A stretch of DNA of 64,000 nt from Flavobacterium sp. H122 (GTDB lineage Bacteria; Bacteroidota; Bacteroidia; Flavobacteriales; Flavobacteriaceae): the NCBI RefSeq assembly GCF_004959765.1, contig NZ_SJZD01000005.1:113543-177542 (forward strand), given 5' to 3'. Made by a program: the position numbers and the translations under genes. A model generated the notes under the pieces. That model was given only the letters and a program-made list of their open reading frames with translations. It had not been told where the DNA came from and ran no database searches. This document shows positions 51,479 through 60,481 of the stretch, piece after piece. Each line of letters begins with the position of its first letter. Position 1 is the first letter of the stretch.

Positions 51479-53677
51479 ATGCAAAAAAGAATACTCTTTT
51501 TACTACTTTTCTACATAAATCTATTTGCTGTTGAAAAGAAAACCGAGACTCCGGTTTTAGCCATCGACAGTTCCTATTACTATGCAGAAACAGCAATGCG
51601 CTTCAAAGATTTGAAAGTATATGAAAAAGCGCTCGAAAACGCCAACAAATCAATAGATTTCGCTAAAAAAAACACCAATAACGCTTCTCTCGCAAACGGC
51701 TACTACACCCTTGGCTTAATCTATTCGGATTTAAAAAAATACGATAATGCAATTGAAAAATTCATCCGTGCAGTTTCAGTTTACAACACCATAGAACCAA
51801 GTACTAAATTAGCTTTATCGTATTACAATTTAGGCGTTTGCTACATTCAAAAAAACAATTACGAACGAGCAGAGTCCTATTTCAGTAAAGCAAATTCGGT
51901 TTATGACAATATTGATTTAAGCAGTGCCAAAGACATGGTCAACTTGCAGAAAGCAATATTCTATATTGAAAAAAACCAAATTCAAAAAGCCGAAACTGCA
52001 CTGCAAAGCATTATCGATCAAAAAAATTCGGATTATAAATTAACCGATAAAATATTATCAGAAGTTAATTATCAGTTTGGAAATGTAAAACACAAAGAGC
52101 AAAAATACACCGAGGCAATAGTATATTTAAACAAAGCCTACGAATTAAGCAAAAAAGAATCAATCTTAGACTTACAGATAAAAACGACTAAACTTTTAAG
52201 CAAAGTTTATGACGAAATGGCCCTGACAAACAACTCATTGGCTTTTTTAAAAATTCACCTTAAACTAAAGGATTCACTGGAAAAAATCAATTCCAAGAAA
52301 AATCAGAACATAATTTCCCAGCAGGTAAACATTGACGAATTAATGCGTTCAATGGAAAAACTGGACAAAGACAAAAAAGAACAGGAAAAAGCCGGTAAAT
52401 TTTCGAAATTAATCAACATCCTAAGTATTGCTTTGATTACGATTTTATCGCTTTTGAGTTTATCACTATACAAGAACAACATTATCCGTAACAAATCCAA
52501 TGAGCTTTTAAAGGAAAAAAACAACGAACTGGAAGAAGCTAAAGCAAGAATAGAAAAAGCATCGCAGGCCCGTGCTGATTTCCTTTCAACTGTCAGCCAT
52601 GAATTACGGACTCCGTTAAACGCAATAAATGGTATTTCCCATATTTTACTGGAAGAAAATCCAAAAGAGAGTCAGATTGAGTATCTAAAATCATTAAAAT
52701 TTTCAGGAAATTATTTGTTGACCTACATTAATGAAATCCTTGAAATCAACCGTATTGAATCAGACAACATTGAACTCGAAAACATTTCTTTCAATTTCAG
52801 AGAACTGCTCAATAATATCTACAATACGTTAAAAGAATTAGCCGGCCAAAACAATAATCACTTCAAAATAATAATCGATCCTGAAATACCCCAAAATTTA
52901 ATTGGTGACCCTACAAAACTTTCACAGGTAGTTATAAATTTGATTAACAACGCTCTAAAATTCACACATAAAGGAGAAGTGATTATGATTGCCAACTTGA
53001 TTAAAAATGAAAATGATAAATGCAAGATTCATTTTGAAATCAATGATACAGGTATAGGAATCCCGGAAAATAAGCAGGAAGAGATTTTTGAAAGTTTCTC
53101 ACAGGGTTCTGTAGAAATTAACCGAAAATACGGCGGAACCGGTCTTGGATTAACAATCGTAAAAAAATTGGTGAGCTTAATGGGAGGTGAAATAAAAGTA
53201 GAGAGTAAAGTAAATCTGGGGTCTAAATTCTTTTTTGATTTAGAGTTTAAAAACAGCACTTCACAAACGAGCATATTTGAAGAAAAAGAGCTTGATGACA
53301 AAGTATTCATCAACAAGAAAGTATTATTGGTTGAAGACAATAAAATCAACCAAATGATCACTAAAAAAATGCTGGAGAAAAAAGCAATGAATGTTGCTAT
53401 TTGTGAAACCGGTGAAGATGCTATAGACATGGCACGCAACTTCAAATACGACTTAGTATTAATGGATGTGCACCTGCCGGGTATCAACGGGACTCATGCC
53501 ACAGAGGAAATAAGAAAATTCAACGACTCAACTCCAATTATAGCATTAACGGCAATTTCATTAAACGAAAACAGGGAAATGCTTATGTCATACGGCATGA
53601 CAGATGTTATTACCAAACCGTTTAATCCCGATAACTTTTATAAAATTATCGAGACTAACTTATTGGCGGCAACTTAA
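51479..53677 (+). CDS. Hybrid sensor histidine kinase with periplasmic TPR sensor
   Basis: The protein has 732 residues. A signal or anchor segment (4-18) leads to TPR repeats (about 30-270, for example ALSYYNLGVCYIQKNNYERAE). A membrane helix follows (LINILSIALITILSLLSLSLY, about 315-336) and then a coiled coil. HisKA holds SHELRTPLNAINGISH (His about 372), and the ATPase has NALKFTHKG, INDTGIGIP and GTGLGLTIVKKL. A receiver domain (about 615-730) has LVEDNKINQM, the phospho-Asp in LMDVHLPG and ITKPF. A TTG at 51467 could add four residues. No separate response regulator is nearby; the receiver may relay phosphate or close the circuit. Confidence 0.92.
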   Translation: MQKRILFLLLFYINLFAVEKKTETPVLAIDSSYYYAETAMRFKDLKVYEKALENANKSIDFAKKNTNNASLANGYYTLGLIYSDLKKYDNAIEKFIRAVSVYNTIEPSTKLALSYYNLGVCYIQKNNYERAESYFSKANSVYDNIDLSSAKDMVNLQKAIFYIEKNQIQKAETALQSIIDQKNSDYKLTDKILSEVNYQFGNVKHKEQKYTEAIVYLNKAYELSKKESILDLQIKTTKLLSKVYDEMALTNNSLAFLKIHLKLKDSLEKINSKKNQNIISQQVNIDELMRSMEKLDKDKKEQEKAGKFSKLINILSIALITILSLLSLSLYKNNIIRNKSNELLKEKNNELEEAKARIEKASQARADFLSTVSHELRTPLNAINGISHILLEENPKESQIEYLKSLKFSGNYLLTYINEILEINRIESDNIELENISFNFRELLNNIYNTLKELAGQNNNHFKIIIDPEIPQNLIGDPTKLSQVVINLINNALKFTHKGEVIMIANLIKNENDKCKIHFEINDTGIGIPENKQEEIFESFSQGSVEINRKYGGTGLGLTIVKKLVSLMGGEIKVESKVNLGSKFFFDLEFKNSTSQTSIFEEKELDDKVFINKKVLLVEDNKINQMITKKMLEKKAMNVAICETGEDAIDMARNFKYDLVLMDVHLPGINGTHATEEIRKFNDSTPIIALTAISLNENREMLMSYGMTDVITKPFNPDNFYKIIETNLLAAT

Positions 53678-54486
53678 TATTGCGTAATTAATTCTTTGAT
53701 TAATTTTCTTACGTGCGGTTCAGCCTCTCTGGCCGCTTCCAAGACTTCTTCATGAGTAATTGTATCAATACTTTCAGCATCTCCCATATCAGTAATTACA
53801 GAAATACCAAACGTTTCCAATTCCATGTGACGCGCCACTATAACTTCAGGAACCGTACTCATTCCCACACAATCACAACCTAAAGCTTTAACCATTTTGT
53901 ATTCAGCCAAAGTTTCAAAAGTCGGCCCCTGTAATCCTAAATATACTCCATCCTGAACTGTAATTCCTAAATCCGAAGCAATTTCTTTAGCTTTTGCCAT
54001 CATTTTTCTACTGTAAGGCTCACTCATGTTTACAAAACGGGGACCAAAACGTTCATCATTTTTCCCGCGAAGCGGATGCTCAGGCATCATATTCACATGA
54101 TCTTTAATAATTACAATTGAACCTACCTTGTAATTTGGATTCACCCCTCCCGAAGCGTTCGAAACAATAAGTTTTTCAACCCCTAAATGTTTCATCACTC
54201 TTACAGGAAACGTAACTTCTTTCATATTATATCCTTCATAAAAATGAAAGCGTCCCTGCATTGCAACGACTTTTTTTCCATGAATATGTCCAAAAACCAA
54301 AGCTCCTTTATGCCCTTCTACAGTTGATACAGGAAAATTAGGAATTTCATTATAAGATAAAATATAATCTATCTCGATATCATCTGTAAATCCGCCTAAA
54401 CCGGAGCCTAAAATCACTCCATACTCAGGATTGAAATTGGTTTTATTTAAAATGTAATCAACGGTTTCTTGTACTTGCTCCCACAT
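53674..54486 (-). CDS. Purine-nucleoside phosphorylase
   Basis: The protein has 270 residues of the trimeric PNP family. VILGSGLGGF is the phosphate site, VEGHKGALVFG contains the conserved His, and MQGRFHFYEGY and VSNASGGVNPNYK follow. CVGMSTVPEVIVARHM is the purine-pocket segment with the Met-Ser-Thr. It cleaves purine nucleosides to base and ribose 1-phosphate. It overlaps lpxK upstream by 29 bp and the kinase gene downstream by 4 bp on opposite strands. Confidence 0.93.
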   Translation of the reverse strand: MWEQVQETVDYILNKTNFNPEYGVILGSGLGGFTDDIEIDYILSYNEIPNFPVSTVEGHKGALVFGHIHGKKVVAMQGRFHFYEGYNMKEVTFPVRVMKHLGVEKLIVSNASGGVNPNYKVGSIVIIKDHVNMMPEHPLRGKNDERFGPRFVNMSEPYSRKMMAKAKEIASDLGITVQDGVYLGLQGPTFETLAEYKMVKALGCDCVGMSTVPEVIVARHMELETFGISVITDMGDAESIDTITHEEVLEAAREAEPHVRKLIKELITQY

Positions 54487-55489
54487 AATCTAAAATCTTT
54501 TTATCAAATTCATTTTTACCATTCACAAACGAACTCCTTATAGGCAAATAAAACAGTTGCCCTGCAGGCAATTTCCCTTTTAGACGCACATAATCTTTTT
54601 CGGTTGTAATAATTTTCTCATCGCCCGCCTTTTCAAGAATTGATTGAATGTCTTTATCATTAAAATTATGATGATCTGGAAAAACCATCGTTCTTTTTTG
54701 GCCAGCCTGCAAATATGCAAAAAAAGGTTCGGGTTTTGCAATGCCAGCAACCACTAAGTTATCAACAATCACTGAAGAATCCAACTTAATCTTTTCATTT
54801 TCAGAAAATAACATTTCATCATATTCTATAAAACTAAAGAAAACAAGAACCTCTGTTTGCGCGTAGCTTCTTACTTTATGTTTTATTTTTTCTTGGGCAA
54901 TTTCAGAAATATCTCTTGGACATTTTGTGATAATTATCATATCCGCCCTATCGGCTCCGCTTCTACTCTCCCGCAAGTTACCAGTTGGTAATATAAAATC
55001 GTTAAAGAACAAATCGTCGTACGATGAAAGCATTATATAAAATCCTGCTTTTACTTTTCTATGCTGAAAAGCATCATCTAACAAAATAATATCAGGTTTA
55101 TTTGTTTGCGATAATAATTGTTCAATTCCGTTTTTCCTGTCAGCATCAACAGCTACTTGTATTTCAGGAAATTTTTGAAAAAACTGATAGGGTTCATCCC
55201 CCAAAATTTCAGCGGTTGCATTTCCATCAGCCAACACAAATCCTTCCGATTTACGCTTGTAGCCTCTGCTTAATGTTACTATCTTATAGTTATCTGATAA
55301 TAACCGGATCAAATATTCAATCTGTGGTGTTTTCCCGGTTCCGCCAACACTAAGATTACCTACTGCAATTACTGGAACATCAAAAGAATACGATTTAAAA
55401 ATGCCATTATCATATAATAGATTTCGGATGGAAGTGATAAATCCGTAAATAATAGAGAACGGAAAAAGGATTTTTCGTAATAAATTCAT
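54458..55489 (-). CDS. lpxK: Tetraacyldisaccharide 4'-kinase
   Basis: The protein has 343 residues and performs the sixth step of lipid A synthesis. An N-terminal membrane-associated helix (about 5-20) is followed by the P-loop GGTGKT (49-54) in AVGNLSVGGTGKTPQ. TLSRGYKRKSEGF, the catalytic DDAFQHRKV and LPTGNLRES follow. It acts at the inner face of the inner membrane. Its last 29 bp overlap the purine nucleoside phosphorylase gene, so the two are translationally linked. Confidence 0.94.
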   Translation of the reverse strand: MNLLRKILFPFSIIYGFITSIRNLLYDNGIFKSYSFDVPVIAVGNLSVGGTGKTPQIEYLIRLLSDNYKIVTLSRGYKRKSEGFVLADGNATAEILGDEPYQFFQKFPEIQVAVDADRKNGIEQLLSQTNKPDIILLDDAFQHRKVKAGFYIMLSSYDDLFFNDFILPTGNLRESRSGADRADMIIITKCPRDISEIAQEKIKHKVRSYAQTEVLVFFSFIEYDEMLFSENEKIKLDSSVIVDNLVVAGIAKPEPFFAYLQAGQKRTMVFPDHHNFNDKDIQSILEKAGDEKIITTEKDYVRLKGKLPAGQLFYLPIRSSFVNGKNEFDKKILDYVGASTRNR

Positions 55490-55547
55490 ATTACGAAAGT
55501 AGGATTTTTTATTTTTATGTTGATTTGTTTATTCGTTAATTTGTTAT

Positions 55548-56663
55548 ATGAAAATCAAAGAAATACTTTCTATACTCGAAGAAATGGCTCCGCTAGCCTA
55601 TGCTGAAGATTTTGATAACGTAGGTTTATTAGTAGGTGACAATGAAGCAAAAGCAACAGGAGTTTTAGTTTGCCATGATGCTTTGGAAGCAGTAATTGAT
55701 GAAGCCATCAATAAAGAATATAACCTTGTGGTTTGTTTTCATCCTATTTTATTTTCAGGCATCAAAAAGATTACGGGTAAAAACTATGTAGAGCGTGCTA
55801 TTTTAAAAGCTATTAAAAACGACATTGCCATATATGCCGTCCATACTGCCTTGGACAATCATCAACATGGTGTAAACAAAATTTTTTGTGATGCTTTGGA
55901 TTTAGTAAACACAAAGGTTTTAATCCCAAAACAAAATTTTATTCAAAAGCTTGTCACTTATACTATTCCTGAAAATGTTGAAAAATTACGCAATGCATTA
56001 TTTGATGCAGGTGCAGGTCAAATTGGCAACTACGAGGACTGTAGTTTCAATTCGAAAGGAATTGGAACATACATGGGTAACGAAAACAGCAATCCTGAAA
56101 TAGGCGAACGATTTGAATTTGTAGAAGCTGAGGAAATTAAAATAGAAGTTACTTTTGAAAAACATTTGCAAAGTAAAATACTAAAAGCGCTATTCAAAAA
56201 CCATGTGTATGAAGAAGCAGCCTATGAAATTTACAACGTTGAAAATGTTCATCAAAATATAGGTTTAGGAATGACAGGCGAGCTAAAAACTGAAATGAGC
56301 GAAATCGATTTTCTAAAAATGGTTAAAGAAAAAATGCTTTGCGGTGGCATAAGACATACCGAATTTTTAAACAAACCTATTAAAAAAGTAGCTGTTTTAG
56401 GAGGTTCCGGTGCTTTTGCCATTAAAAATGCCATTCAGGCCGAAGCAGATATTTATTTGACGGCCGACTTGAAATACCACAACTTTTATGAAGCTGAAAG
56501 CAAAATTGTTTTGGCCGACATTGGACATTTTGAAAGTGAAAGATTTACAAAAAATTATATTGTTGATTATCTTACGAAAAAAATTGCTAATTTTGCAGAC
56601 TCTTTGTCTTTAGACAAGATAATTTTATCGGAAATAAATACAAATCCAGTTAAGTACTTATAA
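55548..56663 (+). CDS. Nif3-like dinuclear metal centre protein
   Basis: The protein has 371 residues. The N-terminal Nif3 half has APLAYAEDFDNVGLLVGD, and VCFHPILFSG with its His is a metal ligand. AVHTALDNHQHGVNKIF follows. An inserted PII-like domain (about 130-240) precedes the C-terminal half with KKVAVLGGSGAFAI, LTADLKYHNFYEA and ADIGHFESE. It may act as a GTP cyclohydrolase I type 2-like hydrolase, but the true substrate is uncertain. It is followed 3 bp later by the zinc-ribbon-family gene, a conserved pair. Confidence 0.9.
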   Translation: MKIKEILSILEEMAPLAYAEDFDNVGLLVGDNEAKATGVLVCHDALEAVIDEAINKEYNLVVCFHPILFSGIKKITGKNYVERAILKAIKNDIAIYAVHTALDNHQHGVNKIFCDALDLVNTKVLIPKQNFIQKLVTYTIPENVEKLRNALFDAGAGQIGNYEDCSFNSKGIGTYMGNENSNPEIGERFEFVEAEEIKIEVTFEKHLQSKILKALFKNHVYEEAAYEIYNVENVHQNIGLGMTGELKTEMSEIDFLKMVKEKMLCGGIRHTEFLNKPIKKVAVLGGSGAFAIKNAIQAEADIYLTADLKYHNFYEAESKIVLADIGHFESERFTKNYIVDYLTKKIANFADSLSLDKIILSEINTNPVKYL

Positions 56664-56666
56664 AAT

Positions 56667-57443
56667 ATGGCAACAAAAGAATTGAACGTTGAAGAAAAGT
56701 TAAGAGCGTTGTATGATTTACAATTAATAGATTCAAGAATCGACGAAATTAGAAACGTAAGAGGTGAATTACCTCTTGAAGTAGAAGATTTAGAAGATGA
56801 AGTTGCTGGTTTAACTACACGTTTAGAAAAGCTTAAAGCTGATTTAGAAACTATCGAAGACCAAATTAAAGGTAAAAAAGTTTCTATTGAAGAGCATAAA
56901 GAAGCTATCAAAAAATACACTACGCAACAAAAAGAAGTTCGCAACAACCGCGAATTCAACTCTTTAACAAAAGAAGTTGAATTCCAGGAACTTGAAATTC
57001 AATTAGCTGAAAAACACATTCGTGAAATGAAAGCTTCTATCGAACATAAAAAAGAAGCTGTTGCGCAAACTAAAGAAAAATTAGACGCAAAATCAACTCA
57101 CTTAAAGCATAAAAAATCAGAATTAGACGAAATCATGTCTGAAACTGAAAAAGAAGAAACATTCTTAGTAGGAAAATCTGAAGAATACCAATCACAAATT
57201 GAAGACCGTTTATTAAAAGCTTACAAACGTATCCGTGGTAGTGTACGTAATGGTTTGGCTGTGGTTTCTATTGAGCGTGGTGCTTCTGCAGGTTCATTCT
57301 TTACAATTCCGCCACAAACTCAAATGGAAATTGCTTCCCGCAAGAAAATCATCACTGATGAGCATAGTGGAAGAATCTTAGTTGACAACGCACTTGCCAA
57401 CGAAGAAAAAGAAAAAATGGAGCAATTATTTGCAAAATTATAA
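56667..57443 (+). CDS. DUF164-family coiled-coil protein (annotated zinc ribbon) without cysteines
   Basis: The protein has 258 residues. Residues 10-185 form a long, highly charged coiled coil. The C-terminal segment aligns with the C4 zinc ribbon of the family: RNGLAVVSIERGASAGSFFTIPPQTQMEI, then TDEHSGRILV. All four Cys positions are replaced, and the protein contains no Cys at all. It cannot bind zinc in the usual way. The helical hairpin may bind nucleic acid or act as scaffold; no function is established. It is paired with the Nif3-like gene. Confidence 0.85.
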   Translation: MATKELNVEEKLRALYDLQLIDSRIDEIRNVRGELPLEVEDLEDEVAGLTTRLEKLKADLETIEDQIKGKKVSIEEHKEAIKKYTTQQKEVRNNREFNSLTKEVEFQELEIQLAEKHIREMKASIEHKKEAVAQTKEKLDAKSTHLKHKKSELDEIMSETEKEETFLVGKSEEYQSQIEDRLLKAYKRIRGSVRNGLAVVSIERGASAGSFFTIPPQTQMEIASRKKIITDEHSGRILVDNALANEEKEKMEQLFAKL

Positions 57444-57450
57444 GTAACTT

Positions 57451-57476
57451 AAACCCTGAGAAATCAGGGTTTTTTT
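57451..57476 (+). terminator. Intrinsic terminator abutting the next start codon
   Basis: AAACCCTGA pairs with TCAGGGTTT around GAAA, followed by T. The T-run ends directly at the ATG of the following gene (57477). Confidence 0.88.
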
Positions 57477-58322
57477 ATGAATAAAATTATCTACTTTTTA
57501 TTTACAAAATCGCTTGGGTTATACCTTAACCTGCTGAGTTTCCTGTACCCTAAAAAAGCCAGTCAGCTAACCTTTATGTACTTCAGCAATCCCCGGGAAG
57601 GAAAACTGCAAAAAGGAAAATTGCCTTTGGTACTGCAGGAAGCAAAGGCAGAAACTTTTCAATTCAACGAACATTCTTTCCAAACCTATATCTGGGAAGG
57701 CAACGATACTAAAATCTTATTGGTTCACGGCTGGGAAAGCAACGCAGCGCGATGGGAAAATTTAATTCCCTATTTAAAAAAATCAGGAAGTACAATTATT
57801 GCCATTGATGCTCCGGCTCACGGTTTATCCAGCGGAAAAGAATTCAGCATACCTCAATATGCCGAATTCATTCATAAAACAGCTGAAATACATCAGCCGC
57901 AATACATCATAGGGCATTCAATTGGCGGAAAAACGTGTCTATATTACCATTACACCTATCCCAATGATTCTATCAAAAAAATGGTTATTCTGGGTGCTCC
58001 CTGCGACTTCAAGATTATTTTAAGTAACTATGTCAATATTTTAAATCTGAATTCCAAATTGGCTAAAGATTTAGAAAACCAATACATCAATAACTTCAAA
58101 CAAAAGTTAGAAGAATTTTCGGCACAACGGTTTGTTTCCAACAGCAAAATTGAAGGCTTGATTGCACATGACAGCGAAGACACTGTAGTTTCTGTAAATG
58201 AAGGAAAAAAAATTGCCCAGGCCTGGCAGAATTCCCATTTTATAGAAACCAAAGGCTTAGGACATTCCTTACATGATGATAAACTGTATCAGGAAGTCTA
58301 TGCGTTTTTGTTTAATGGATAG
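57477..58322 (+). CDS. Alpha/beta hydrolase
   Basis: The protein has 281 residues. The hydrophobic N-terminus (about 3-20) may associate with membrane. LLVHGWESNAARWENL is the oxyanion region, IIGHSIGGKTCLYY is the nucleophile elbow (Ser in GHSIGG), HDSEDTVVSV supplies the acid and LGHSLHDD the catalytic His. The substrate is unknown. A strong terminator sits immediately before its ATG, so expression may require readthrough or an internal start. A later in-frame ATG is not favoured because it would remove the N-terminal helix. Confidence 0.85.
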   Translation: MNKIIYFLFTKSLGLYLNLLSFLYPKKASQLTFMYFSNPREGKLQKGKLPLVLQEAKAETFQFNEHSFQTYIWEGNDTKILLVHGWESNAARWENLIPYLKKSGSTIIAIDAPAHGLSSGKEFSIPQYAEFIHKTAEIHQPQYIIGHSIGGKTCLYYHYTYPNDSIKKMVILGAPCDFKIILSNYVNILNLNSKLAKDLENQYINNFKQKLEEFSAQRFVSNSKIEGLIAHDSEDTVVSVNEGKKIAQAWQNSHFIETKGLGHSLHDDKLYQEVYAFLFNG

Positions 58323-58420
58323 CTTCGGGAGCCTCAGCTACCATTCGAGAGCCTCAGCTACCATTCGGGAACTTCTGCTACCATTCGGAAACCTCAGTTA
58401 TAATTAAGAAACCTTTGTAT
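58322..58420. repeat. 20-bp tandem repeat, about five units
   Basis: Units GCTTCGGGAGCCTCAGCTAC, CATTCGAGAGCCTCAGCTAC, CATTCGGGAACTTCTGCTAC and CATTCGGAAACCTCAGTTAT, plus a decayed fifth, follow one another without spacers. The first unit begins at the stop codon of the hydrolase gene. Divergence increases to the right. Confidence 0.9.
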
Positions 58421-58488
58421 GCATTTTAAGTTTCTAAACCGAAAAATAAAAATACTTCTACTGCCATTAAAAACTAAAAACGGAATAG

Positions 58489-58496
58489 TATCTTTG
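58489..58496 (+). promoter_or_regulatory. -7 promoter element immediately before rluF
   Basis: TATCTTTG lies 4 bp before the ATG at 58501, implying a leaderless or nearly leaderless transcript. Confidence 0.6.
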
Positions 58497-58500
58497 CAGC

Positions 58501-59274
58501 ATGGAAGAAAATAAAACACGAATCAATAAATTTTTATCTGAAACCGGTTATTGTTCGCGTCGTGAAGCCGACAAACTTTTAGAACAAGGCCGAATCACCA
58601 TTAACGGTAAAGTTCCTGAATTGGGAACCAAAGTTTCAGTAGAAGACGAAATTCGTGTTGACGGAAAACTAATCCGTGAAAAAACATCCAAACCTGTTTA
58701 TCTTGCTTTCCACAAACCGGCGGGTATTGAATGTACCACAAACCTATCGGTTAAAAATAACATTGTTGATTATATCAATTATCCTAAGCGAATCTTCCCT
58801 ATTGGAAGATTGGACAAAGCCAGTGAAGGATTAATTTTCATGACTGATGATGGTGACATTGTAAACAAGATACTCCGTGCCCGCAATAATCACGAAAAAG
58901 AATACATCGTTACTGTAGACAAACCCATTACAGAACGTTTTATACAACGCATGAGCAACGGAATTCCTATTTTGGATACCGTTACCAGAAAATGTAAAGT
59001 AGAACAGGTAAGCAAATTTGTTTTCAAAATCATACTAACGCAAGGATTAAACAGACAAATCCGCCGTATGTGTGAATATTTAGACTATGAAGTCACCCGC
59101 TTGAAACGCGTTAGAATCATCAATATCGAACTCGATGTTCCACTGGGGCGTTATCGTGATTTGACAGATGCCGAAATTAAAGAATTAAACCAGCTTATTG
59201 CTCCCTCGAGCAAAACCGAAGAAGCCAGTTTACCCAAAGCTACACCCAACCCAATTTCCAGAAAGAGAAAATAA
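58501..59274 (+). CDS. rluF: 23S rRNA pseudouridine synthase RluF
   Basis: The protein has 257 residues. An S4 RNA-binding domain (1-60, INKFLSETGYCSRREADKLL) precedes the RsuA-type catalytic domain. The active Asp is in PIGRLDKASEGLIF (about residue 105). LTQGLNRQIRRMCEYLDYEV and RLKRVRI are family motifs that favour RluF, which makes pseudouridine 2604, over RluB. The basic C-terminal tail is variable. The gene appears to be transcribed as a leaderless mRNA. Confidence 0.9.
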   Translation: MEENKTRINKFLSETGYCSRREADKLLEQGRITINGKVPELGTKVSVEDEIRVDGKLIREKTSKPVYLAFHKPAGIECTTNLSVKNNIVDYINYPKRIFPIGRLDKASEGLIFMTDDGDIVNKILRARNNHEKEYIVTVDKPITERFIQRMSNGIPILDTVTRKCKVEQVSKFVFKIILTQGLNRQIRRMCEYLDYEVTRLKRVRIINIELDVPLGRYRDLTDAEIKELNQLIAPSSKTEEASLPKATPNPISRKRK

Positions 59275-59496
59275 CGGCTTGTGATTTTCAATTTCTATGC
59301 ATCATCTCGTAAAGTGGTTAACTATTTTATGATGTGATTTAAAAGCTGTTTGCGGTTTATAATCTTTTCTATATATTCGTAAAAAGGTACTTTACGATAT
59401 AAAGCCTGGTTTTTGGTATTGAAAGGATTACTTTATGGCGTATATATAAAGTTAGTGGCAAGCTAACCGCAGAATACAGAGCTCAACATTAAAACA

Positions 59497-60051
59497 TTGA
59501 AAAATATGAAATATTATATCACTTTAATTGCAGTTCTATTTTCAATCTTTTCTTATTCACAAAAAGAAAATGAAGAGTCTTCAACAAGAAAATTTATTGA
59601 TAAAGCTCAATTCACTAGAATTAATAAAGATTGGACTACTATTGCAGAATTTAAATCCGGAATTGGAGAATATGTTAATTTTTATCCGATAGAAGTCATT
59701 GATCTTAAAACTGGTGAAAAAGTAAATGCTTTACAACTTGATATGTATATTAAAAATCCTGACATTTTAAAAACTGCTTGGGTCGGTATTGATGAAGTTG
59801 AAGAGTTTATAACATTTGTTGAAAATAATGTTATTCCAAACTTAGATCTAAAATTTAAAGATAAATCTGCTGAGTTTATTTTTAAAGCTAAAGAAATGAC
59901 TTTCTCATATTTTGTTTATGAAAAAGTCAGAAAGATAACTATTAAACTCAATAGCTATGATAATGATAAAATTCTAAATTATACTTTTTGGACAGAAACA
60001 CAAGTGGATAAAATACCTAGATTATTGACAGTGTTGAAAAAAATAAAATAA
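59497..60051 (+). CDS. Secreted hypothetical protein
   Basis: The protein has 184 residues with signal peptide MKYYITLIAVLFSIFSYSQ. The mature part is hydrophilic, with WTTIAEFKSGIGEYVNF, EVIDLKTGEKVNALQ and AWVGIDEVEEFITFVEN, and no recognised family. It is the first of several unrelated small genes between rluF and the window end. The 222 bp before it hold a GTTAG/CTAAC inverted pair near 59450-59470 and nothing else recognisable. Confidence 0.72.
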   Translation: MKNMKYYITLIAVLFSIFSYSQKENEESSTRKFIDKAQFTRINKDWTTIAEFKSGIGEYVNFYPIEVIDLKTGEKVNALQLDMYIKNPDILKTAWVGIDEVEEFITFVENNVIPNLDLKFKDKSAEFIFKAKEMTFSYFVYEKVRKITIKLNSYDNDKILNYTFWTETQVDKIPRLLTVLKKIK

Positions 60052-60065
60052 GATTAAAATAGCCA

Positions 60066-60183
60066 GCCACTAACAGCGTTTTGTGACATTGTCAGACTTG
60101 ATTGGTACCACCTATTTTCTCCGCAAATCAGCTTTGTTTTGTACTTGCAAACTATTGTGATATATTTACGTAACGGTGACAAA
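60066..60183. repeat. 118-bp direct repeat, copy A
   Basis: It begins GCCACTAACAGCG and ends GTAACGGTGACAAA. It is about 90 per cent identical to copy B at 60750-60867 by eye; the longest exact block is about 50 bp around TTTGTTTTGTACTTGCAAAC. The two ends are imperfectly complementary, so single-stranded DNA could fold. Confidence 0.9.
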
Positions 60184-60215
60184 GCCAAAAAACGTTAGCA
60201 ATAAGCTTACATGAA

Positions 60216-60458
60216 ATGACGAACGAACAGATAAAACATTCAATTGAAACAGATGAAATAAAACTTGGAATTTGGAAAAAATTCAGTCATTATGAAATAG
60301 TGGGTTTTCTATTTATAATCCCTATTACACTCATCTTTATAAATTTAAAAGACTACTTCCAAGGAAATCCAAAACCATTTCGAGAAGGTGAAATTTTATT
60401 TATTATAATCCCTTCTATACTCGGACTATTATTTTACTTACTTCAAAAAACAGACTAA
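60216..60458 (+). CDS. Hypothetical membrane protein, N-terminal part of a likely frameshifted gene
   Basis: The frame encodes 80 residues with two membrane segments (EIVGFLFIIPITLIFINL and EILFIIIPSILGLLFYLL). It stops just after LLQKTD. If the A6 run at 60445-60450 had one more base, the frame would pass through QKNRLKFKSIKTR into the next ORF, giving one protein of about 180 residues. It lies between direct repeats A and B. No family is recognised. Confidence 0.65.
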   Translation: MTNEQIKHSIETDEIKLGIWKKFSHYEIVGFLFIIPITLIFINLKDYFQGNPKPFREGEILFIIIPSILGLLFYLLQKTD

Positions 60459-60481
60459 AATTCAAAAGCATTAAAACAAGA

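Noticed and set aside
53029-53487. 152-codon minus-strand frame opposite the histidine kinase
   Set aside because: It overlaps the conserved ATPase and receiver domains; Ser/Phe/Leu-rich shadow translation.
58322-58420. CRISPR-like array
   Set aside because: The units abut directly with no spacers, and no cas gene is present.
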